Assembly: GCF_004210375.1 (NCBI RefSeq)
Contig: NC_134833.1
Span: 140,174,127-140,238,126 of the forward strand
Source: Tachypleus tridentatus
Lineage: Eukaryota > Arthropoda > Merostomata > Xiphosura > Limulidae
Direction of reading: 5' to 3'
DNA length: 64,000 bases
In this document: positions 1 to 12,900 of the stretch, piece by piece
Layout of the letters: every line of letters begins with the position of its first letter
Position numbering within the stretch: position 1 is the stretch's first letter
The notes under the pieces: model-generated
Database searches by the model: none
What the model was told of the DNA's origin: nothing
What the model saw: only the letters and a program-made list of their open reading frames with translations
Program-made: the position numbers and the translations under genes

Positions 1-345
1 AAAGAGTCTTTAGCACAAACTAAGTTTTTCTAGCTAAGAATAAGAAAAATAAAATACAAATATATATATATATATACATATTAGTAGAAATTATATTTTA
101 GATGTCTTAAATTATATACTTTGTTGTGGTATATCAACACAAAATCTACTAATATCTGAGTTTATGTTTAATGTTACATTGAGTTTTTACCATATAATAT
201 TAATGTCTTTGTAATTCTACTAATATTTGAGTCAATGTTACACGTGCAGTAAGTGTACTATTACCTTAGTTTATATTTGTGTTACACTATATTTCAACTA
301 TAAATACTGACATGTCACGTTAAGCCTACTAACATCTGATAAAAA
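1..345. repeat. AT-rich intron with diverged ~71-bp repeat
   Basis: A (TA)n run lies at about 60-76. From about 100 to 345, copies of CTACTAATATCTGAGTTTAT and TGTTACACTATATTT recur with heavy divergence. The same unit reappears at 3530-3760 at a spacing of 71 and then 67 bp. Confidence 0.5.
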
Positions 346-377
346 CACCGTAACGGAACGATATCATATTTACTGTA

Positions 378-2414
378 TAATTATTAGTACTATAAGTGTA
401 GCTACCAGTTACAATTATTATTAGTACTATGAGTGTAGCTACCAGTTACAATTATTATTAGTACTATGAGTGTAGCTACCAGTTACAATTATTATTAGTA
501 CTATAAGTGTAGCTACCAGTTACAATTATTATTAGTACTATAAGTGTAGCTACCAGTTACAATTATTATTAGTACTATAAGTGTAGCTACCAGTTACAAT
601 CATTATTAGTACTATAAGTGTAACTACCAGTTACAATCATTATTAGTACTATAAGTGTAGCTACCAGTTACAATCATTATTAGTACTATGAGTGTAGCTA
701 CCAGTTACAATCATTATTAGTACTATGAGTGTAGCTACCAGTTACAATCATTATTAGTACTATGAGTGTAGCTACCAGTTACAATCATTATTAGTACTAT
801 GAGTGTAGCTACCAGTTACAATTATTATTAGTATTATAAGTGTAGCTACCAGTTACAATTATTATTAGTACTATAAGTGTAGCTACCGGTTACAATTATT
901 ATTAGTACTATAAGTGTAGCTACCAGTTACAATCATTATTAGTACTATGAGTGTAGCTACCAGTTACAATTATTATTAGTACTATAAGTGTAGCTACCAG
1001 TTACAATTATTATTAATTATTATTAATACTATAAGTGTAGCTACCAGTTACAATTATTATTAGTACTATAAGTGTAGCTACCAGTTACAATTATTATTAG
1101 TACTATAAGTGTAGCTACCAGTTACAATTATTATTAGTACTATAAGTGTAGCTACCAGTTACAACCATTATTAGTACTATAAGTGTAGCTACCAGTTACA
1201 ATTATTATTAGTACTATAAGTGTAGCTACCAGTTACAATTATTATTAGTACTATGAGTGTAGCTACCAGTTACAATTATTATTAGTACTATAAGTGTAGC
1301 TACCAGTTACAATCATTATTAGTACTATAAGTGTAGCTACCAGTTACAATCATTATTAGTACTATGAGTGTAGCTACCAGTTACAATCATTATTAGTACT
1401 ATGAGTGTAGCTACCAGTTACAATTATTATTAGTACTATAAGTGTAGCTACCGGTTACAATCATTATTAGTACTATGAGTGTAGCTACCAGTTACAATCA
1501 TTATTAGTACTATGAGTGTAGCTACCGGTTACAATTATTATTAGTACTATGAGTGTAGCTACCGGTTACAATTATTATTAGTACTATCAGTATAGCTACC
1601 AGTTACAATTATTATTAGTACTATAAGTGTAGCTACCAGTTACAATCATTATAGTACTATAAGTGTAACTACCAGTTACAATTATTATTAGTACTATAAG
1701 TGTAGCTACCAGTTACAATCATTATAGTACTATAAGTGTAACTACCAGTTACAATCATTATAGTACTATAAGTGTAACTACCAGTTACAATCATTATTAG
1801 TACTATAAGTGTAGCTACCAGTTACAATCATTATTAGTACTATGAGTGTAGCTACCAGTTACAATCATTATTAGTACTATGAGTGTAGCTACCAGTTACA
1901 ATCATTATTAGTACTATGAGTGTAGCTACCAGTTACAATCATTATTAGTACTATGAGTGTAGCTACCAGTTACAATCATTATTAGTACTATAAGTGTAGC
2001 TACTAGTTACAATCATTATAGTACTATGAGTGTAGCTACCAGTTACAATCATTATTAGTACTATGAGTGTAGCTACTAGTTACAATCATTATTAGTACTA
2101 TAAGTGTAGCTACCAGTTACAATCATTATTAGTACTATGAGTGTAGCTACCAGTTACAATCATTATTAGTACTATGAGTGTAGCTACCAGTTACAATTAT
2201 TATTAGTACTATGAGTGTAGCTACCAGTTACAATTATTATTAGTAATATAAGTGTAGCTACCAGTTACAATTATTATTAGTAATATAAGTGTAGCTACCA
2301 GTTACAATTATTATTAGTAATATAAGTGTAGTTACCAGTTACAATTATTATTAGTAATATAAGTGTAGTTACCAGTTACAATTATTATTAGTAATATAAG
2401 TGTAGTTACCAGTT
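378..2414. repeat. 37-bp tandem array, about 55 copies
   Basis: The unit contains TTATTAGTACTATAAGTGTA and GCTACCAGTTACAA. Main alternatives are ATAAGTG versus ATGAGTG, TTATTATT versus TCATTATT, and ACTAT versus AATAT in the last few copies. Copies are over 90% alike by eye, with a few 1-bp deletions (for example near 1650 and 1730). It lies upstream of NCKX exon a, presumably in an intron. Confidence 0.95.
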
Positions 2415-3529
2415 TGTCTGGCATTAATAACTTTATTTCGTTTCTTTAACTCACTCATTCATCCTTTCTTGGACACACTTTGTCTTCACACATTAGATGT
2501 TTTTGATTAGATATCATAACTTTTGTCAATACACACCAACAAATCACAGGAAGTAAGAATGTGATTAGTAATCAACATTAACTTTATAATTGCAACCTTA
2601 TTATTCAGAACGAAACTATATTTTACAGAACCGACCAGATTCTTTAAAATATTTGGTGGTGGTTTTCTTCTTTAAGACAGTGTTTATAACTTCCAGTGTC
2701 ATCAACTGCATGTAATAAGTACATCAGTGTCAAGCGCCATTATTTAAGCTAATTGCTTTAGCTAATATCACGTGACGCTAAACGTTATTTAATTAACTCA
2801 ATTGCATAAATTTTGGCAAATCTGTGCTGAATAGTTTACAATGAAAAATCAGTAATAACTGTCCACTCGAATGATTCCTTTGGAAACTTTGAGTCAGAAA
2901 CATCTCATCTAGTTTGATTTCCTGACTAGTATATATTTATCTGCAAGTCATCTCACTTTATAATTTAGCTACTCTAAATCACCTGTCTGTAATCCGAATG
3001 GCAAAAGCTAAAAATCTGTCCACTTCTACTTATAAATGAAGCTTTAATAAAAATGTTAGATCGATAGCTTATGTGGCTTTTTGCGCGAGCGTGCACTAAT
3101 ATTTTCGACAAATTTGAGCGGTGTTTTTGAATAACTTTGTACAGGTGGCTTATATTGCGTCATCAAAATAGGCACCTAACTGTAGGTTGAAAAGATTTAT
3201 GAGTGTAACAAATCTGAACAAAAACATTCATAAAAAGCTAAGTATGTTTTTCTCTCAAGTAAAGTTTCTGTACATTTGGTGCAAAGAAGAAAAAACGGGA
3301 GTCACTCAATCAAAGTTGGAAATGTTATATCTTAGGTATTTCTTAATGGATTGTCTTAAAATTTGTTATCTGAAGTAAGAGTCAGATAAAGTACATCCAC
3401 TGAAAATATGTGTTAGTTTGGATTTACACAGTTCGAGGTACAGTAGGTGGAAAATCTCTAAACTATTCGTCCTATGTCCTGCAACCAGTTATTTTGGGCG
3501 CACGACAGACTAGCGTGTGTCTTGATTTC
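2415..3529. other. Intronic DNA without recognised features
   Basis: The sequence appears single-copy within the window. Two short open frames (3187-3378 and 3410-3628) have no coding character or splice context that I trust. Confidence 0.4.
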
Positions 3530-3765
3530 AACCATAAATATCAGCACGTCGTGGTAAGGCTACTAATATCAGAATTTATGTTTATGTTACACTATATTTT
3601 CACACTAAATACTAACATATCGTGGTAAGGCTACTAATATAAGATATTATGTTTACGTTACACTATGTTTTTACTATAAATACTACTATATCATAAGGCT
3701 GCTTATAATTTATACATAATTTATGTTTATGTTCCATGGTATTTACACGACAAAAATAGCATGTC
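3530..3765. repeat. Diverged ~71-bp repeat, about 3 copies
   Basis: Units start near AAGGCTACTAATAT at 3556 and 3627 and AAGGCTGCTTATAA at 3694. They contain TTTATGTTTATGTTACACTA and TAAATACTAACATATCGTGG. They are related to the sequence at 100-345. Confidence 0.65.
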
Positions 3766-3899
3766 ATTTATGTTGGACGAAATATCTTGTCGGCCCTGAA
3801 TATATTAGATATAGCGTGCATTACATGCTGTTACAAATTATTGTTTACCTTCACTAATAATTTCTTAGTATTTAAATTGTATCTTTTTCTATATTTCAG

Positions 3900-3996
3900 T
3901 GCCATTCAATGATGACATAGACGAATGTGCCCAAACTACAGTGAAATCACAACCCTTTCTTCCAATAGATGAAAGTATCCGGGACTGTCACAGACG
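3900..3996 (+). CDS. NCKX exon a (cytosolic loop)
   Basis: This 97-nt exon follows a strong polypyrimidine tract ending TATATTTCAG and stops at a GTGATG donor. It reads [20 protein letters not shown] and then about 12 more residues, acidic and polar as expected for the variable NCKX loop. It begins with two bases of a split codon and ends with two bases (CG) that the next exon completes. The residues are not conserved enough for family recognition; support comes from splice sites and phase. In-frame TGA follows directly after the donor. Confidence 0.65.
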
Positions 3997-6900
3997 GTGA
4001 TGGTCTATTTTAATTTTTTTCTTATTGCATAGCGATACTTATTTGGAAATATCTATAATATTCAAGACTCAGGCCAAATATCAGGATAAACTGGCTAGCT
4101 CAAACGTTATCGAGTTAGTAATGAAGTTACCTAAGTAGCTGCCGTTTTACTATTTAATAACTTCTGATCAAACTTGAATACAATATGAATATTTGTTGGT
4201 TTCTTTAATTTCCCGTGAAGCTATCCAAGGGCTTTCTGAACTAACTATCCCTGATAGACTCGAGGGAAGACAGTCCACTTCGTCCACTGTCAATCCATGG
4301 GTTACTCCTTACCTACAAATAGTGGAATTAATCGTCACATTATAACTTCCCTATGACTGGAAGGGCGACCATGTAAGGTGACGAGATTTGAACCCTCGAC
4401 TTGCAGATTTGGAGTCGAGTGTATGGAACAGAAGAAAATCTTAACCTAGGAATTAATAAACCAGTTATGTAAAATAAAATAAAAGCGTACATCATTTATT
4501 AATCAGTATACAAAAATTAAAACCTATAATAAATAGAATACATTAAATTGTCAGCTGGTTACAATAGTTGTCACAGGTATTTTCAGACGTATGCTGTTTA
4601 TAAAGTCATATCCTAAGATAAAATGCAAAATAATTTTTACAAGTGTAAAATCGGTAAGAATAAAACATTTAAAAAAATATTTTGATCACTGTTGATGACC
4701 TCGCATGGCCAGGTGATTAAGGCACTCGACTCGTAATCCGAGGGTTGCGGGTTCAAATCCCAGTCACACCAAACATGCTCGCCCTTTCAGCCGTGGGGGC
4801 ATTATACAGTGACGGTCAATCCCACTATTCATTGGTAAAAGAGTAGCCCAAGAGTTGGCGGTGGGTGGTGACTAGCTGCCTTCCCTCTAGCCTTACACTG
4901 CTAAATTGGGGACGGCTAGCGCAGATAGCCTTCGTATAGCTTTGCGCGAAATTCAAAACAAAAACAAACCAAATAACAATTAACTCCAGGAAAGCTAACT
5001 ATAAAAATACAGTACGTCATTACTTACAAGGTACGTAAAAATGTGGTGTGTACTTCTGATATCCACACGTTTTAACAGTACACGAAGCTTGAAAATACTA
5101 ATAACTGATCAACTGTTTACACAACATCAACAATCAGGAAGTCATAAACAAACGAACACTACCTGTTTATATGAAGAATGATTTCAATGTTCTAGTTAGT
5201 TCACTAAAAGCTCTTCATCTACTTTTAGACATATATAAACCTTATCTGATATATTCAGTAACAATAAATATATGATATGACTAAACAGTTAATTTTTCCC
5301 CATCTACTACATACGTTCTTATAATAACTTCTGAATTTAGACCTTCACGGTTTGCACTAAATAGTACGGGAACACCATAACGTCAAAGTATTTAGTAGAT
5401 ATAATACGATGTGGAATATTATCACAATCTATACTTGCATTTAGTAGATGTGATACAATGTGAGGTATTATAACAATCTATACTTGTATTTAGTAGATGT
5501 GATACGATGTGAGATATTATAACAATCTGTACTTGTATTTAGTAGATGTGATACGATGTGAGATATTATAACAATCTATACTTGTATTTAGTAGATATAA
5601 TACGATGTGAGATATTATAACAATCTATACTTGTATTTAGTAGATATAATACGATGTGAGATATTATGACAATCTATACTTGTATTTAGTAGATGTGATA
5701 CGATGTGAGATATTATAACAATCTATACTTTGTATTTAGTAGATATAATACGATGTGAGATTTTATAACAATCTATACTTGTATTTAGTAGATGTGATAC
5801 GATGTGAGATATTATAACAATCTATACTTGTATTTAGTAGATGTGATACGATGTGAGATATTATAACAATCTATACTTGTATTTAGTAGATGTGATACGA
5901 TGTGAGATATTATAACAATCTGTACTTGTATTTAGTAGATGTGATACGATGTGAGATATTGTAACAATCTATATTTGTATTTAGTAGATATAATACGATG
6001 TGAGATATTGTAACAATCTATACTTGTATTTAGTAGATGTGATACGATGTGAGATATTATAACAATCTATACTTGTATTTAGTAGATGTGATACGATGTG
6101 GGATATTGTAACAATCTATATTTGTATTTAGTAGATGTGATACGATGTGAGATATTATAACAATCTATACTTGTATTTAGTAGATGTGATACGATGTGAG
6201 ATATTATAACAATCTATACTTGTATTTAGTAGATGTGATACGATGTGAGATATTATAACAATCTATACTTGTATTTAGTAGATGTGATACGATGTGAGAT
6301 ATTATAACAATCTATACTTGTATTTAGTAGATGTAATACGATGTGAGATATTGTAACAATCTATACTTGTATTTAGTAGATGTGATACGATGTGAGATAT
6401 TATAACAATCTATACTTGTATTTAGTAGATGTAATACGATGTGAGATATTATAACAATCTATACTTGTATTTAGTAGATATAATACGATGTGAGATATTA
6501 TAACAATCTATATTTGTATTTAGTAGATGTGATACAATGTGAGATATTATAACAATCTATACTTGTATTTAGTAGATGTAATACGATGTGGGATATTGTA
6601 ACAATCTATACTTGTATTTAGTAGATGTGATACGATGTGAGATATTATAACAATCTATACTTGTATTTAGTAGATGTGATACGATGTGAGATATTATAAC
6701 AATCTATACTTGTATTTAGTAGATGTGATACAATGTGAGATATTATAACAATCTATATTTGTATTTAGTAGATGTAATACGATGTGAGATATTGTAACAA
6801 TCTATACTTGTATTTAGTAGATATGATACGATGTGGGATATTATAACAATCTATATTTGTATTTAGTAGATGTGATACGATGTGAGATATTATAACAATC

Positions 6901-9900
6901 TATACTTGTATTTAGTAGATGTGATACGATGTGGGATATTGTAACAATCTATACTTGTATTTAGTAGATGTGATACGATGTGAGATATTATAACAATCTA
7001 TATTTGTATTTAGTAGATGTGATACGATGTGAGATATTATAACAATCTATACTTGTATTTAGTAGATGTGATACGATGTGAGATATTATAACAATCTATA
7101 TTTGTATTTAGTAGATGTGATACGATGTGGGATATTGTAACAATCTATACTTGTATTTAGTAGATGTGATACGATGTGAGATATTATAACAATCTATACT
7201 TGTATTTAGCAGATGTGATACGATGTGGGATATTATAACTATCTATATTTGTATTTAGTAGATGTGATACGATGTGGGATATTGTAACAATCTATATTTG
7301 TATTTAGTAGATGTGATACGATGTGGGATATTATAACAATCTATATTTGTATTTAGTAGATGTGATACGATGTGGGATATTGTAACAATCTATACTTGTA
7401 TTTAGTAGATGTGATACGATGTGGGATATTATAACAATCTATATTTGTATTTAGTAGATGTGATACGATGTGGGATATTGTAACAATCTATACTTGTATT
7501 TAGTAGATGTGATACGATGTGAGATATTGTAACAATCTATACTTGTATTTAGTAGATGTGATACGATGTGAGATATTGTAACAATCTATACTTGTATTTA
7601 GTAGATGTGATACGATGTGAGATATTATAACAATCTATACTTGTATTTAGTAGATGTGATACGATGTGAGATATTGTAACAATCTATACTTGTATTTAGT
7701 AGATGTGATACGATGTGAGATATTGTAACAATCTATACTTGTATTTAGTAGATGTGATACGATGTGGGATATTGTAACAATCTATACTTGTATTTAGTAG
7801 ATGTGATACGATGTGAGATATTATAACAATCTATACTTGTATTTAGTAGATGTGATACGATGTGGGATATTGTAACAATCTATACTTGTATTTAGTAGAT
7901 GTGATACGATGTGAGATATTATAACAATCTGTACTTGTATTTAGTAGATGTGATACGATGTGGGATATTGTGACAATCTATACTTGTATTTAGTAGATGT
8001 AATACGATGTGGGATATTGTGACAATCTATATTTGTATTTAGTAGATGTGATACAATGTGAGATATTATAACAATCTATACTTGTATTTAGTAGATGTAA
8101 TACGATGTGAGATATTATAACAATCTGTACTTGTATTTAGTAGATGTGATACGATGTGGGATATTGTAACAATCTATACTTGTATTTAGTAGATGTGATA
8201 CGATGTGGGATATTATAACAATCTATATTTGTATTTAGTAGATGTGATACGATGTGAGATATTATAACAATCTATACTTGTATTTAGTAGATGTAATACG
8301 ATGTGAGATATTATAACAATCCATATTTGTATTTAGTAGATGTGATACGATGTGGGATATTGTAACAATCTATACTTGTATTTAGTAGATGTGATACAAT
8401 GTGAGATATTATAACAATCTGTACTTGTATTTAGTAGATGTGATACGATGTGGGATATTATAACAATCTATATTTGTATTTAGTAGATGTGATACGATGT
8501 GAGATATTATAACAATCTATACTTGTATTTAGTAGATGTATACGATGTGGGATATTGTAACAATCTATACTTGTATTTAGTAGATATGATACGATGTGGG
8601 ATATTATAACAATCTATATTTGTATTTAGTAGATGTGATACGATGTGGGATATTGTGACAATCTATATTTGTATTTAGTAGATGTGATACGATGTGAGAT
8701 ATTATAACAATCTATATTTGTATTTAGTAGATGTGATACGATGTGGGATATTGTAACAATCTATACTTGTATTTAGTAGATATGATACGATGTGGGATAT
8801 TATAACAATCTATATTTGTATTTAGTAGATGTGATACGATGTGAGATATTATAACAATCTGTACTTGTATTTAGTAGATGTGATACGATGTGGGATATTG
8901 TAACAATCTATACTTGTATTTAGTAGATGTGATACGATGTGGGATATTATAACAATCTATATTTGTATTTAGTAGATGTGATACGATGTGGGATATTGTA
9001 ACAATCTATACTTGTATTTAGTAGATGTGATACGATGTGGGATATTATAACAATCTATATTTGTATTTAGTAGATGTGATACGATGTGGGATATTGTAAC
9101 AATCTATACTTGTATTTAGTAGATGTGATACGATGTGAGATATTATAACAATCTGTACTTGTATTTAGTAGATGTGATACGATGTGGGATATTGTAACAA
9201 TCAATACTTGTATTTAGTAGATATGATACGATGTGGGATATTATAACAATCTATATTTGTATTTAGTAGATGTGATACAATGTGAGATATTATAACAATC
9301 TGTACTTGTATTTAGTAGATGTGATACGATGTGGGATATTGTAACAATCTATACTTGTATTTAGTAGATGTGATACGATGTGGGATATTATAACAATCTA
9401 TATTTGTATTTAGTAGATGTGATACGATGTGGGATATTGTAACAATCTATACTTGTATTTAGTAGATGTGATACGATGTGGGATATTATAACAATCCATA
9501 TTTGTATTTAGTAGATGTGATACGATGTGGGATATTGTAACAATCTATACTTGTATTTAGTAGATGTGATACAATGTGAGATATTATAACAATCTGTACT
9601 TGTATTTAGTAGATGTGATACGATGTGGGATATTATAACTATCTATATTTGTATTTAGTAGATGTGATACGATGTGGGATATTGTAACAATCTATATTTG
9701 TATTTAGTAGATGTGATACGATGTGGGATATTATAACAATCTATATTTGTATTTAGCAGATGTAATACGATGTGGGATATTGTAACAATCTGTACTTGTA
9801 TTTAGTAGATGTGATACGATGTGGGATATTATAACAATCTATATTTGTATTTAGTAGGTGTGATACGATGTGGGATATTGTAACAATCTATACTTGTATT

Positions 9901-12900
9901 TAGTAGATGTGATACGATGTGAGATATTGTAACAATCTGTACTTGTATTTAGTAGATGTGATACGATGTGAGATATTGTAACAATCTGTACTTGTATTTA
10001 GTAGATGTGATACGATGTGAAATATTGTAACAATCTGTACTTGTATTTAGTAGATGTGATACGATGTGAGATATTGTAACAATCTATACTTGTATTTAGT
10101 AGATGTGATACGATGTGAGATATTGTAACAATCTATACTTGTATTTAGTAGATGTGATACAATGTGGGATATTGTGACAATCTATATTTGTATTTAGTAG
10201 ATGTGATACGATGTGAGATATTATAACAATCTGTACTTGTATTTAGTAGATGTGGGATATTGTGACAATCTATACTTGTATTTAGTAGATGTGATACGAT
10301 GTGAGATATTATAACAATCTGTACTTGTATTTAGTAGATGTGATACGATGTGGGATATTGTGACAATCTATACTTGTATTTAGTAGATGTAATACGATGT
10401 GGGATATTGTGACAATCTATATTTGTATTTAGTAGATGTGATATAATGTGAGATATTATAACAATCTATACTTGTATTTAGTAGATGTAATACGATGTGG
10501 GATGTTATAATAATCCATATTTGTATTTAGTAGATGTGATATAATGTGAGATATTATAACAATCTATACTTGTATTTAGTAGATGTAATACGATGTGAGA
10601 TATTATAACAATCCATATTTGTATTTAGTAGATGTGATACGATGTGGGATATTGTAACAATCTATACTTGTATTTAGTAGATGTGATACAATGTGAGATA
10701 TTATAACAATCTGTACTTGTATTTAGTAGATGTGATACGATGTGGGATATTATAACAATCTATATTTGTATTTAGTAGATGTGATACAATGTGAGATATT
10801 ATAACAATCTGTACTTGTATTTAGTAGATGTAATACGATGTGGGATATTGTAACAATCTATACTTGTATTTAGTAGATATGATACGATGTGGGATATTAT
10901 AACAATCTATATTTGTATTTAGTAGATGTGATACGATGTGGGATATTGTGACAATCTATATTTGTATTTAGTAGATGTGATACAATGTGAGATATTATAA
11001 CAATCTATATTTGTATTTAGTAGATGTAATACGATGTGGGATATTGTAACAATCAATACTTGTATTTAGTAGATATGATACGATGTGGGATATTATAACA
11101 ATCTATATTTGTATTTAGTAGATGTGATACAATGTGAGATATTATAACAATCCATATTTGTATTTAGTAGATGTGATACGATGTGGGATATTGTAACAAT
11201 CTATACTTGTATTTAGTAGATGTGATACGATGTGGGATATTATAACAATCCATATTTGTATTTAGTAGATGTGATACGATGTGGGATATTGTAACAATCT
11301 ATACTTGTATTTAGTAGATGTGATACAATGTGAGATATTATAACAATCTGTACTTGTATTTAGTAGATGTGATACGATGTGGGATATTATAACTATCTAT
11401 ATTTGTATTTAGTAGATGTGATACGATGTGGGATATTGTAACAATCTATATTTGTATTTAGTAGATGTGATACGATGTGGGATATTATAACAATCTATAT
11501 TTGTATTTAGTAGATGTAATACGATGTGGGATATTGTAACAATCTGTACTTGTATTTAGTAGATGTGATACGATGTGGGATATTATAACAATCTATATTT
11601 GTATTTAGTAGGTGTGATACGATGTGGGATATTGTAACAATCTATACTTGTATTTAGTAGATGTGATACGATGTGAGATATTGTAACAATCTGTACTTGT
11701 ATTTAGTAGATGTGATACGATGTGAGATATTGTAACAATCTGTACTTGTATTTAGTAGATGTGATACGATGTGAAATATTGTAACAATCTATACTTGTAT
11801 TTAGTAGATGTAATACGATGTGGGATATTATAACTATCTATATTTGTATTTAGTAGATGTGATACGATGTGGGATATTGTAACAATCTATACTTGTATTT
11901 AGTAGATATGATACGATGTGGGATATTATAACAATCTATATTTGTATTTAGTAGATGTGATACGATGTGGGATATTGTGACAATCTATATTTGTATTTAG
12001 TAGATGTGATACAATGTGAGATATTATAACAATCTATATTTGTATTTAGTAGATGTAATACGATGTGGGATATTGTAACAATCTATACTTGTATTTAGTA
12101 GATATGATACGATGTGGGATATTATAACAATCTATATTTGTATTTAGTAGATGTGATACAATGTGAGATATTATAACAATCTATATTTGTATTTAGTAGA
12201 TGTGATACGATGTGGGATATTGTAACAATCTATACTTGTATTTAGTAGATGTGATACGATGTGGGATATTATAACAATCCATATTTGTATTTAGTAGATG
12301 TGATACGATGTGGGATATTGTAACAATCTTTTCTTGCATTTAGTAGATGTGATACAATGTGAGATATTATAACAATCTGTACTTGTATTTAGTAGATGTG
12401 ATACGATGTGGGATATTATAACTATCTATATTTGTATTTAGTAGATGTGATACGATGTGGGATATTGTAACAATCTATATTTGTATTTAGTAGATGTGAT
12501 ACGATGTGGGATATTATAACAATCTATATTTGTATTTAGTAGATGTAATACGATGTGGGATATTGTAACAATCTGTACTTGTATTTAGTAGATGTGATAC
12601 GATGTGGGATATTATAACAATCTATATTTGTATTTAGTAGGTGTGATACGATGTGGGATATTGTAACAATCTATACTTGTATTTAGTAGATGTGATACGA
12701 TGTGAGATATTGTAACAATCTGTACTTGTATTTAGTAGATGTGATACGATGTGAGATATTGTAACAATCTGTACTTGTATTTAGTAGATGTGATACGATG
12801 TGAGATATTGTAACAATCTATACTTGTATTTAGTAGATGTAATACGATGTGGGATATTATAACTATCTATATTTGTATTTAGTAGATGTGATACGATGTG

